NCBI GenBank assembly: GCA_037157565.1
Contig: JAZHRO010000019.1
Coordinates: 64,044,501-64,108,500 of the forward strand
DNA: 64,000 nucleotides
Direction of reading: 5' to 3'
From: Thalassia testudinum
Taxonomy: Eukaryota; Streptophyta; Magnoliopsida; Alismatales; Hydrocharitaceae
Of the stretch, positions 47,530-58,541 are shown one piece after another; positions within the stretch are counted from its first letter, which is position 1; each line of letters opens with the position of its first letter. The notes beneath the pieces were generated by a model, which saw nothing but the letters and a program-made list of their open reading frames with translations, was not told where the DNA came from and did no database searches. A program made the translations under genes and the position numbers.

Positions 47530-48250
47530 GGTTTGCTCCCAACAGCTATAGAAACCTTCTAAGGCCTTCCAAAGTCTTTCTAGGCCATCTATAAATAGAA
47601 GGGGACCCCTCCTTTGTTAGATACACTCAAGACACATCAAGCATTATCACTTCCACTCACATTGTGTCCTAGAGAAGAAGAAGATCATCTAGAAGTGCTG
47701 TTGCTCTCTGAGATCCTCTAGCCCACATTCGCTGTGCATGCACTCTCCCACAGTCGTTTACCAGAGCATTGTCGTGCCTTTGCATGGTTCACGCATCCAT
47801 GTTGCCAAGTCAACACACTTTCACTAAAGGGAAGATCCTTTACCTATAGTAGCTAGATTTAATTATTCACTTTATTACACTATAGGATTATTGTTATTTT
47901 ATTGTCTTTGGTTGGGTATTCGCTTTGAGAATTCCCATCTCCATTGAGAGACTAAATCCTCCTTGTGAAGAAGAGGAGTTTGAGGCATGCTACCCTCGTT
48001 CAAAGTAGCGTCGATTGTATTGAGGTTGAATCACCCTCGTTTTAAGTGACTCATTAGTGGATTTGATCGACTCGGTCGATCAGGAAATACTAAGTTGAGA
48101 GACTTAGGTGATGGTTTTTACTCGGGTTTGAGTTTCTACCTAAAAATCATTGTGCACTTATGTTTCTGGTTTTTGTAAGATTATTGCATATTTAATTTCC
48201 ACATCATTTATATTTTCTGCAAATCTCACCCCCTCCCTAGGGAATTACAC
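47530..48250 (+). repeat. LTR-like DNA with TATA box (target of H, right part)
   Basis: TATAAATAG at 47590-47598 is followed by a leader that resembles the R-U5 part of plant LTRs (repeated short C-rich and T-rich runs, then AATCTCACCCCCTCCCTAGG near 48223-48242). It continues 1670-2561 once H is removed. I cannot assign its lineage and see no gene. Confidence 0.5.
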
Positions 48251-48635
48251 TTGTACCCAGGCCTGGGGATTGAGTAGCCAACTCCATCGGCTATAGAGGG
48301 AGCTGGGCCCAACCACACCTAGCTATAGTTTAGTTTTGCTTGTGATATTTTGTACAGTAGTGAGTATTCTTATATCTTTAGAACTTGTTAGTTCTCTGCA
48401 AAACTCTTTTGTCGTATTTGTGATGGCTATGGTGTGAACTCTGTTCTATTATTTAGGTACTATGTTAGTGCTTGGTTTATCCTACTACTTTTCTGTCGTT
48501 TAAATTATTTTCTTGCTATGGTGCATGTATAGAAAATGATATTGTTTTACGATTATTGCTCGTTGAATGACTGGATCTTGGGATAGGAATATGGTCTGGC
48601 CCGGTTTCCAAGCAGATCTAAGTCGAGTCACAACA
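48251..48635 (+). repeat. Chromovirus LTR 3'-end relic
   Basis: It resembles the last 380 bp of the P LTRs: a GGGAGCTGGGCCCAACC-like block (compare 35740), a TGTGATGGC-like block (compare 35868), then GGATCTTGGGATAG and a terminal GTCACAACA against GTCGTAACA. The 5' part and all coding DNA are absent. Confidence 0.7.
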
Positions 48636-48666
48636 TTCAATTTGCAAGGTTAGGTCTTATTGTTTT

Positions 48667-49767
48667 GGAATTTTTACATAAATGACCCTATAATGTTTTG
48701 ATATTACATATACACTCCACAATTCTTGGACATTACATAAATACCCCTAAAACCTTATCTCCGTTAACAAATATGTTCTTCTGTTAGTTTTAACTTTAAC
48801 AATCATTAATTGTGAGTGAAAGTTTTTACATAAATACCTCTCTAATCTTTTGATATTACATACATGCCCATAGGTTCATCGATATTGCATCAATACCCTT
48901 GAAATCTTATTCCAATTTACATGAGATACCCTTGAATGAACTTTCATTAGTTTTAACCTTAACACCCATTAACTGTGACTTCTTAGATATCACATAAATA
49001 TCACTTAATTCTTGTCTCCATTTATAGATATGACCCTCCGTTAGTGTGTCGTTAGCAACTTAATTAAAGTTTGTTTGAACTTAATCGTGGTATCATGACC
49101 TTTAGTTAACTTCAATGGTCGATGAATTATCTAGGAATGCAGGAAAAATCAAAGTCATCCACCAACTCTGTATTCATTTCAAGCCACAGTACCACCTACA
49201 CCTACCATCCCCTCTCAATGCCCCTCTTACAACCTTAATTGAGCAAAACAAACCCTAACCCTCCATTTTGTTAGTCATCACTCGCCTTCCATGGTCAACG
49301 ACTCCTCCATCGCACCACTACTCATCATGCCATCAGTGATCCAAGTAGTCACCACCACTACTCTCATCACGTCGCAACACATCACACCAACAAAGCTCCC
49401 TCACTCTCATCACACGGTTGTCTAATGCCCTTTAGGAGCAAAAATGTTAATTTGACCTAAAGTTAACGGTCATTAAAGTTAAAACTAATGGAAGTTAACT
49501 CAAGGTTATCTTATGCAAATGGGAATAAGATTTCAGGGGCATGTATGTAATATTAAAAAACCTAGGGATATGTATGTAATATCAAAGATTATAGGGGTAT
49601 TTCTGTAAAACCTTTCACCCATAGTTAATGGCTGTTAAAGTTAAAATTAACAGAAGGGCATATCTATTAACGAAGATAAAATTTTAGGGGTAATTATGTA
49701 ATATCCAAGAACCAAGGGATATATATGTAATATCAAAAGATTATACAGATATTTATCTAAAAACCTC
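48667..49767. mobile_element. Mutator-like non-autonomous element with long terminal inverted repeats
   Basis: The left arm (48667 to about 49010) and the right arm (about 49430 to 49767) are reverse complements with scattered differences over about 340 bp, built from repeats of TTTTGATATTACAT and CATTA(A/C)CTGTGA-like words. A 9-bp flank TATTGTTTT (48658-48666) against TATTATTTT (49768-49776) agrees with a Mutator-type TSD. The centre (about 49080-49430) is C-rich with no transposase. Long TIRs plus a 9-bp TSD point to the Mutator superfamily; that is family knowledge applied to visible structure. Confidence 0.8.
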
Positions 49768-50775
49768 TATTATTTTTACTAGATTTGAGTCGAGTTGGAA
49801 TTTTAGTCTACAGAGATGTTTGGTTAAAAAGTCAAATGTCAAATCAGACATATGATGAATTTGTTAGATGTCTGATAAGCTAAACAATTTTTTATCCCAA
49901 AGCACAATGATTAGGCTTCAACATTTATGTATAAGATGTTTAATGTGTGTGTTGGTTGTTTGAAAGGATCTATGCTTGAAAGGATTGGACATTTGATTTG
50001 GTTGTAATTTAGGTTCTAACCATTGGATATGGATTCTTAAGTTAATCTAACTTGGGATCCTAGAACCTAAGTTCATTGAAGAGATCCTTGGGCTCTTTTC
50101 AAGTTATCTAGTGAAATAAAAGATAAATTACAAGAGAAAAAGTTACATCGTAAAATTATAAAGAATTTAATAAAAAGAAAACTAAGGTCTTCACGCTCCT
50201 TCCAATATGCCTTAGCCTATTACTCTTGAAGAGATGACTTTGGTACCTATAAATTTAAGCTTGACACATATATGAAGCCTAAATATATTTATATTTTATT
50301 TATTGGTTATCCTTTTTGAAAAGCATCAAAAATATTTTGAGGGTTGACATTGACAATCTGACTTTGTAATTGATTGTTGTTTCTTTCAATTTCTGGCAGA
50401 AGTATCTCAAGAGTGTTAAACTGTTCTTTTTTTTTCTTTAGTTTTCTAGACTCGTACATTTCATTATTTATTTATGGTCAGCATTAACTTCTTTACTTAT
50501 TCAATGCTTTATAATATGCTTATTTGGATATTGATGTTTTATAATTGTGTATTACGTAAGTGTGATCATGTAATTTAATAATTCATATTCAATGAATCAA
50601 GTTTTATCAAATTCAATCGATTAATGGGATCCGAGTCATCACACCAATCATTAATCAACTTACACATACGATAACAAGTCATATTCCTGCATACAAATAT
50701 ATCTAGCAATTCAAGTATACTAGGAATTATAGTAGTGGTAATCAATCTATAATAGAGTCAAGATTTACCACACAA

Positions 50776-50819
<44 letters not shown>
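50776..50819. repeat. (AAT)n microsatellite
   Basis: About fourteen uninterrupted AAT units, likely length-variable. Confidence 0.97.
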
Positions 50820-50821
<2 letters not shown>

Positions 50822-51385
50822 TGCTTCTAAAAAAATTTAAAATGTAAGGTTTAGAAGTAACATACTTGAGAAGGTACAAGTAAAACCTTTTATATCTGGT
50901 GATAAGGCTTCTCCCTAGATTTGTGGTCAATTCTTTACTAGGGATTGATGAGGGTGAAATACCATCGTTTCACAATAATAGTTGTTTCTAACATCATTGT
51001 TTAAGTGGAGGATTGCCGATAAAATTTTGCAAGAATATGAGATTATTCAAGGATTGACAAGAAATTTCCAAATAAGTTGCTGAGTATTGAAAATTTTGGA
51101 AGAGTTTAGGAAATCTTTATTATTTTATTCTCAAAATAGTGAACCTTGATTTCTGGGAGAAGTAATTTGTCTTAGAAGATAGCTCTTCAAAGGAGATACC
51201 TGAATTCTCGAAGATTAAACAATTTTAAATCTTAGAAAGATTATTCAAACTTCCAGAAATAAAATGTTTCTTGAAGATGAGTAGAATTCTTAAAGGATTT
51301 CCGAGAATAAGTTTCTTAGAAAGACCTAGAGCATCACTTCATGATAGTAAATTTATCAGATAATGAGAATGCTAACAATAAATTC

Positions 51386-51577
51386 TTGGATAAATGACTC
51401 TATAACCGAATCTAAGGAAGTTACTATAGATTCTTAAATAAACAACTCTTCAGCCAAATTTGAGAAAGATATTATAAATTTTTGAATAAATAACTCTACA
51501 GCCAATTCTGAGAAAAAATACTATCAATAATCAGAATGAAAATAACTCTTCAGCCAAGCTCAAGAATAAAATCATTA
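51386..51577. repeat. Four tandem units of about 48 bp
   Basis: Each unit carries ATAA-(A/T)-AACTCT-(A/T)-CAGCCAA-like sequence followed by GAGAA and an A-rich tail; units begin at about 51386, 51434, 51482 and 51531. Confidence 0.75.
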
Positions 51578-52900
51578 TATCGGACATCCTAGTTACCTTA
51601 GGGCATAAGGGTTTCTTGAAAATCTTTACTCGGTAGAACTAACGAGGAACCCATGCCATTTAGGTGTATGAATAAACTCTACTGAGTCAACATTAGTGAC
51701 CTAAAGGTCAATCTTTTGACACTTAGGATGCCTGAGTTTATTCTTTTATGAAAAGGAGAAAGGTTACGTATATAAAGCTCTACAAAGCTAAAGAATATTT
51801 GATATTTTTATCCTTTATTCGGAGGAAAGAAAAGCCCAAGCATTCATTCATATATAAATACATGTTTATACATGATTTACCACTGTAGTTGTTAAATGTC
51901 TACCGAAGAAAGTAAAAATGATTCTTCTGAGTTAATCAAGTAATCTCATTTGAATTTTATAGGGAAGAATTGTAGGAGAGGAGCTACTTGAGGTTTCTCA
52001 ATAAAAGAATGTGAAAAGATTTTAGGAGATCCTAGGTCTAATTGAAGCAGGAGGTGACTTGAACTTGGTGTGGTGGTGACAGACCCCATCTATAGTTTAT
52101 AAATAGGAGATTGGATCTTTATTTTGACAACTTTTCACAATTCTCTCATTTCCCTCACTTTGTAAATAAGCTCCACTTAAAAGAGAGAATGGTGAACTAT
52201 TCCCCAATAAATTTCTTCCTTTTATAATTTCATCATTCTTTCATGGTGGTAGTATTTATTCCTTCTCTATCTCAAGGAAAGATTTCTATATATCCTTCAA
52301 GATTGTTAGGAAATTCTTTTAAGATTCCTCCATAATCACTTTAGCAGAGATTCCACTAGAATACTAGAATCATTTGCCATTGATTCCTTTAGAATCTTAA
52401 AATCACTTCTCCTCGAATCACCAAAATGCTTGCTTGAGACTTAGAATTGCGTGCTAGAGGCAAAGAAATAAAGAGAGAGCTACAACTTCACTATGGAGCT
52501 TTTTTATTACTCATATCATGTGTTGTGAAAACTCTACGCCTTTTTCTATTTACTGGTGAATTCCTCCTCTTAAAGCAACAAAAGGTTGCCCTTCCAACAA
52601 CTAAAAATGATGGGAAAAATAGTTTTTGCCTAAAACTTAATATACATATAGAATAGCCTTAATGGAGGAACAAAGAGAAACAAAATTGAACTCAAATATC
52701 TTCTCTATGGGCAAATTTTTTTTCATGTTCGATTGATTTGAAGTTTGACCAATTAGACTTGCCAATCTTATACATAATGGTAAAATCATTTAGGTTCAAG
52801 TCGTAAGCAAGTTTCCAAGGAAGTAGTTAGATCTTTAAATTCCTATAAACCCATTTAAGACTTAGTGTTGGTTCTATTAGTGTTGGCTTGAGCCAAATTG

Positions 52901-52949
52901 ACTTGGTTTAAGACTAATTGACTTAGTTTAAGACTAATTGACTTAGTTA
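52901..52949. repeat. 20-bp tandem repeat, about 2.5 copies
   Basis: ACTTGGTTTAAGACTAATTG is repeated with one change directly after itself and then partly a third time. Confidence 0.9.
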
Positions 52950-53140
52950 GCTCAACTGGTGCTTATTTTATGAATCATCATGTTGCGTTTAACATCAAAC
53001 TATAAAATTGAGACAATAACATAAAATTAAACTTTGTCCTCATGTTGTAGAATACTCTAATTGTATTTCTTCATATCATATCTTTATCTTCAAATTCTTA
53101 AACTTGTGATGCTTGATCATCGCATCTTTTACATACATAT

Positions 53141-54054
53141 TGTAACACCCACAGGAATAATCCCACATAGTAAACTCATGAAAGTGTTAAGTGAGTGGTG
53201 AGATATAAATGATTGAAAATTACTACTTGACAACTTGGGCTTAAGTATTTTGGGTGGTTGTTTGGATTTTTGAGGCCCGTACCTAATAAGTTGTTAGGAT
53301 AGTTTTTCTTAATTACACTTAGCTTCAGGCCTGAGCGTTACGAATTAGTATCAGAGCCAAACTCCCTCTAACATAAGGAAAATGTTGCCCTTTTCATGAC
53401 TAAAGAGCATGCCACGAGGTGAAGCGTCATTACTTTTGGAAGTATATTGATTGATTGATTGAACTCTAACGAGGATGTCAGGATTCTAAGTGTGGAAAGT
53501 TGTAGCACCCCCAAAAATAATTTCACATAGTAAACTCATGAAAGTGAGTGGTGTGATATAAAGGATTAAGAATTACCACTTAATAACTTAGGCTTGATCA
53601 TTTTAGGTGGTTGTTTGAGTTTATGAAACTCATACGTACCCAACAAGTTGTTAAAGATAGTTTTTTTCAATTAGACTTGGCTTCAAGCCTGGGTCATTAC
53701 AAATGTTATTAGAGCTAAACTTCCTTTAGTAGGAGAAAAAAATTGCCCTTGGGATGGCCAAAGAGTATGTCATAAGGTGAAGTACCATTACTATTAGAAG
53801 TATATTGATTGATTGATTGAACCTGATGAGAATGCCAGAATTTCAAGTGGGAAATGTTGTAATATTTCCAAGAATGGTCCCACATAGTAAACTCATGAAA
53901 ATGAGTGGTGAAATATAAAGGATTAAGAATTACTATTTAACAATTTAGGTTTATGCATTTTAGGTGGTTGTTTGGGTTTATGGGACCCATACTTAACAAG
54001 TTGTTAAGGATAATTTTTCTTAATTAGACTTGACTTCAAGCTCGAGTCATTACA
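53141..54054 (+). mobile_element. Tandem TRIM retrotransposon: three LTRs, two internal domains
   Basis: Three direct copies of a 200-bp LTR (53141-53342, 53501-53701, 53858-54054) start TGTA and end TTAC(A/G). Each of the first two is followed by a match to the initiator Met tRNA primer site (TAGTATCAGAGCC at about 53346, TGTTATTAGAGC at about 53704) and a 155-bp internal domain. The whole is flanked by CATAT (53136-53140) and CATAC (54055-54059). No protein is encoded, so the proteins came from an autonomous element. The starting sequence TGTAACACCC and the short internal domain are usual for terminal-repeat retrotransposons in miniature. Confidence 0.88.
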
Positions 54055-54059
54055 CATAC

Positions 54060-54640
54060 AGAGATAATAATCAACATTATTACTGAACAAATCATCTACA
54101 CATCACATGTATGCATCAAGAAATAACAATTGAGTGTTTCATAGGATTTTTTAACATTATATAAACATTCTTGACGTTTTCAAAAAGCTTTATGGTGCTT
54201 CTAATATTTTACAATGACACTTGTAATATTTCGCAAGCATCAAAATCACATTTTCTAATGTTTTAATATTGCCTTAACAATTTCTTCTTGTGTACTTTAC
54301 CAAAGTAAGTGAAGGATGTTGAATAGAGAACATCATTCCCTTTAAGTTTGATATAAGCTTCTTGCATCTTGGGAGAGGCACTCATGGTAAAAAACTTCCC
54401 TATGGAGTTGCTAAAGGAAACTTTAATATCTGCCATAATGTTTCTTTCACCATATAACATAAGAAAGAAATTGATCTTCACAGCTAAAGAGTTGTAATAG
54501 TGCTAAAAAAGAAAAAAAGGAAGTGGGTCTTCAAAGCATTTCCTTTGAATAGGATGAAGAAGAACAATTAAGACAATTGTGTGTAGGAGCAATAAAGAAT
54601 CTATCGAAGGGTTTGGATGAATGTTGTTCATCTTAGTGGT
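54060..54640. other. AT-rich stretch, nothing recognised
   Basis: Between the TRIM and the next LTR-like segment I see only AT-rich DNA. A 72-codon minus frame (54263-54481) has no known motif. Confidence 0.5.
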
Positions 54641-55855
54641 TGTTGAACGCTATGAATCGGTGTTTTAAAAATAATGTGTTGTAGTATAGTCGATAAATCG
54701 CGTAGAACACTTAAAATTTATAACTTAGAAACGTCTGAAGTCAAACGTAGGGACCAATATGATAATTTATCTCAAGATCACAATTGTAAGTAAGAATATA
54801 GCAATGTAATAGCAATTTCAAGCACAAATAATATAGATATAAATTCAAGAGTCAATGTGGCAAAAAGATTAGGGTAAAAATGGTGATTTGAATCACCAAA
54901 TTACCCTATTACAATTCTACTTAAATAATGCAATAGTATCAATCAACCAAATGCCACATATGATGAGTGCACAGTGCACTCTCTGATGTTACAGTGTCTC
55001 AGAACCAACTCCTTTTCCTTCAAGCCTCAAGGAGAGGCACAAGCACAGCACAGTATCAACACCAACAGAGGTGAAGGCCTCTTTAGATTTCGCTAAGTGT
55101 TGAGAGATAAGCAGCGAGGCAAAAACCCCCCCTCTCTCTTTCCCTTTCTTTCTTTCTTTTCTTTCTCTCAAAGACCCGGGGTTAATGGGGTAATCAGGTA
55201 GGAACAGTAACCAGATTCGGGTGCAGGGCTGCGTGCGTGGGGTTGCAACTGAGCAGTGAAACGGGTCGGGTCAGGTGAGCGTGAGCGGGGACCTCACCTC
55301 CAGGTGTTCGAGGCGATAAAGCCTATTGAGAAAAATAATATATGAGACTGCAACGCTTCTTCTACCATCGATGTGGGATTAGATCCCACAGTTCTTCGCG
55401 TAGCAGCTGTAATGGATGAAGGTGTTTGATTGAAGTCGAAGGGAACTGCTGATGCTTCAATTGGAAGCCTGGATCTCTTTCTGGGAGTGGGCCGCAACAC
55501 CTAGAGTCATTATCGAGGAATAACTCGGCTTGAGCGCGACGAACGGAGACGGAGAAGGAAGCGTGGTGATGGAGCTTTAGTGAAGCACCTAAAAGCAGGA
55601 ATAAGTTAAAGGCGCTTAGAAGCTTCGCTGTGGAGTGGCGAGTGCGATGGTGGTTGTGGCGTCGCGTGAGGGTGTGTGAGGTGGTCTGACGACCTCGGAA
55701 AGGTGGTGCGGTGAGGTTGGTGTTGAGTGGAGGTGTTGAGTGACCAATCCCCTCAATTTCTTGAGGGGTTTTGGTGGGCGAGGAATGGCGAAGCTTATGA
55801 GGTGGTTGGCGAGGTGTTTAGGGTGGTGGAGCGTGCGGGAGACCTCCTAATAACA
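54641..55855 (-). repeat. LTR-like segment, unclassified family U, copy 2 (inverted)
   Basis: The reverse complement is homologous to 1-1669: it has CCCACATCGATGG (about 55370), GGTGAGGTCCCCGC, a TTGACTTCAG counterpart of the U5 motif and ends TCAACA. The TG...CA ends at 54641 and 55855 are the best guess, but flanks (GTGGT, CTATA) are not a TSD, so one border may be wrong or lost. Frames at 54989-55171 and 55294-55500 are not recognisable proteins. Confidence 0.5.
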
Positions 55856-56721
55856 CTATATTTTATGATGATAATTCTGCCAAATGGGGTTAGTCTTAAG
55901 GGTAAAATGCACAGATAACACATCATAAATAGGCATGGGAGCATTGCATGCATCGCACATCGAGACTGCTTCTAGTGCATTATTAATGGCCATTTGTACA
56001 AGTGCATGTCAAAACAGACCTCAGATGAGCAATCAGACCGTATGAATGGATTCAAAACGACGAACGGACTCTAACAGACTCAAAATCAACAAAATCTGAC
56101 TTCTGGAGCTCCCACAATTGGCCCAAGAAGTTCTGACCATTGATTTGATGATCAACGACCATAAAGCCACCACGTGGCGACATTGCCGTGCCCCTCGACC
56201 GCGCGCTACAACTTTAAGCTGTCCGATCTTCGATCGGACGACTGAGAGCGCGCGCCCCTCGTCCCCCACATCCACAGCGACCATGAATTGCAGCAGATCA
56301 CGACCATTGGATCTTCATCCAACGGTCGCCCGCACCGCACCGGTGCCTCATCTCCACGACAATTGGAGGGCACAACGCAGTGGTCGTGCCTCACCCTCGC
56401 ACTGTGGGGCACGGGTTCGAGGCACCCACCGCAGCGTAAATCCAAATCATTCGCGAGGCATGCGATTACGGCTGTTGATTTGTGATCGAGCGGCTCGGAA
56501 GCAGGTGACGTGGAACACTCCCGCGCATCCGATGTAGACACCCGCGATGACGCGTAGGGCACGCGTACTCAGCAAGCGATCCACAAGCGCGCTCAACAAC
56601 GAAGCTCAATCGTCCAATCTTCGATGGGACGGTGCACATCAGGTGCACACGGATCGCGAAGAAGAAGCATGGGCGCACGCGGGTGATTGGTGGGCAGGGG
56701 CCTTCATCGATGTTTTGGGAA

Positions 56722-56756
56722 GGGTTTTAGCGACATTCCGGATGTCGCTAAAACCC
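56722..56756. repeat. Hairpin upstream of TATA in C LTR
   Basis: Perfect 15-bp arms GGGTTTTAGCGACAT (56722-56736) and its complement (56742-56756), loop TCCGG. Position relative to the TATA-like box is as in S and B, but the stem sequence differs. Confidence 0.88.
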
Positions 56757-56780
56757 CTTCTTCATTTAGAAAGCCCTTCC

Positions 56781-56789
56781 TATTTAAAC
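56781..56789 (+). promoter_or_regulatory. TATA-like box of C 5' LTR
   Basis: TATTTAAAC 25 bases after the hairpin and before a C-rich run is the likely start signal for the C transcript. The same word is found in P LTRs. Confidence 0.65.
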
Positions 56790-57336
56790 CCCTTCCAACC
56801 ACCCATGAGAGGATTGAATTCACTTAGCAAGTGTTGTATCTCCCTTTTAGCTTCCCTTAGCATCTCTTGCAATCAACGGAGTCAACGAGCCATCGACGGA
56901 GCCTTCTTCCACCACCGTGGCTACCTCGCCGTCTCCCTTCTCTCTCTCTCTCCTTTCCTTTACTCTAGCTTTACTTTACTTTTGTTTAAGCATTTAGCTA
57001 TTATTGTATTTGTAAAACTTGAGTTGCATGTTAAATATAATATTGATGTTGTTTTCCATTTTGATCTAAGTGAATGCCATGACTGAAAAGACTCTAATCC
57101 TACTCTCTTTCTCTCTCTCTCTCTCTTTCTCTCTCTCTCACTCACTTTTCTCTTGCATTTTCTCGCAAGTGAAAACCTACCATTTCCGTAACACTAAGTG
57201 ACAAGAAAAATTCGATTTTCACGCCTCCCTGTGTTCGATACTCGGACTTATGTTCGTTTCTTCATTTAAAATCGATGTTGCGAACGCAAACTACAGCGAC
57301 CCTTGTAAATAAACGCGTCCGTAGCACGTCAGTTTT

Positions 57337-57354
57337 TGGTGCCGTTGTCAGAGA
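57337..57354 (+). promoter_or_regulatory. C primer-binding site, Asp-tRNA type
   Basis: TGGTGCCGTTGTCAGAGA differs from the exact Asp-tRNA complement at four positions, all C-to-T or G-to-A. Confidence 0.8.
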
Positions 57355-58541
57355 GGCAACGGATTTATTTTGTCACTTCCATTTTGCATCCATGTTCACA
57401 TCATCTAACGCATTTTCTCCTACTTAATGGTTGTAGGAACTCAGCGCTTGGACAACGAAGGAGCGCAACTCATGACGGTGGAGATGGAGTAAGCGCAACA
57501 AGGACCGATTGTGAGTAGTTCTCTACCCGTGGTTGTTTGCTTGCCTAAAAAAAAAATCTGAAAAATTTTAAAATAAAAAAAATTTTGCATGGTGAATGAT
57601 TGTCTGATCCTCATCCTTAACTCATCACCCAACAAAAAAGAAAAACACTCTAACATTCTTAGAGACCTAAGCTTTTTGGAGTGTTTGTCTTTCTTTTTGA
57701 GTGGTGTTTGCAAAGCCACCGTGAATTGATATGGGCCGCACCACTCACCCCTAAAATCAACTCATCTAGTAGAAATTGCATGAACACTAGGATGAGCACA
57801 TTAGGGTTTTAGAGCCTCTTCATATTAAAGGAAATCTACTCTCACCGATTGTGTGTAAAACTTGGCATGCCCACTTGAAACTTGCCTGAAAACATTAAGA
57901 CACGTTAACCCTAAAAGACACAAAAGTAAGGAAAAACATTAAAAGATATCACATTTTAAAATCCTTGCTTGAAAACCATGTTTTGATAGGAGCACACACA
58001 CTTGAATTGGAGAACTAAGAGGCACCACCCCAATCAATGCCTCATCACATAACCCAAGCACAAGCACTATCCTAGCCCCATTAAAACATAGTAGACGTGC
58101 TCTAGGTAGGACTGGGTTAAGTCTCAATAGGTGTGGTTTTATTTGCTGGGCACTTGGCCTTCATTCCCTTCGTAGAATCTGGTGACTAGGCTGTGGGGAA
58201 GTGTCAAACGACCGTGGTTGTGGGGTCTACGGAACCAGCGGCGCAAGCCAAAGGAAGAACCTTCCCTACAATCCCCTCGTAATCAACCTGGCCAGATTAG
58301 CTTTGGGAAGGGCAGTCCCATGCCTACGTACTTGATCGCTCCTTTGGAGATTTCTAGGTACCCTAAGGAATACACTATAAGGACTAGGCTTGCTTGCTTG
58401 GTTGTGCACACACACTTCTCGCATCTGTCGCTTTCTACATTCCCTCCTGTTCTTCTCTAGTGTATGCACGGGAGATGATCACTTCATCCCGAGTTGTTTG
58501 TTTTGGAACGGGAATCCAGGAGACCTGATCTTGCTAGAGAC
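57355..58541. other. C untranslated leader
   Basis: These 1.2 kb lie between primer site and gag. A-rich runs at 57547-57585, no credible gene; frames on both strands here have no motif. Confidence 0.65.

Larger units (their letters stand above)
49777..53140. other. AT-rich region without recognisable genes
   Basis: I find no long frame, RNA gene or element ends here. It has an (AAT)n microsatellite (50776-50819), a four-unit 48-bp tandem repeat (51386-51577), a 20-bp tandem repeat (52901-52949) and a TATA-like TTATAAATAGG at 52098-52108. The stretch 49800-49990 repeats the CAGATGTCTG-like motifs of the LTRs. Short frames at 50742-50930 and 52447-52656 follow base composition. Confidence 0.6.
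55866..57331 (+). repeat. C 5' LTR
   Basis: The right end CACGTCA lies five bases before the primer site. It contains a perfect hairpin (56722-56756), TATTTAAAC at 56781-56789, a CT-repeat at 57100-57140 and a TCCCTGTGTTCGATACTCGG-like U5 motif near 57225. Its internal frames (56118-56537, 56547-57086) look like the LTR frames of A and B and are not called. Confidence 0.75.

Noticed and set aside
53141..54054. Plain satellite or tandem repeat
   Set aside because: Units have TGTA...TTACA ends, primer-site matches after each LTR and shared flanking duplications, so TRIM explains more.
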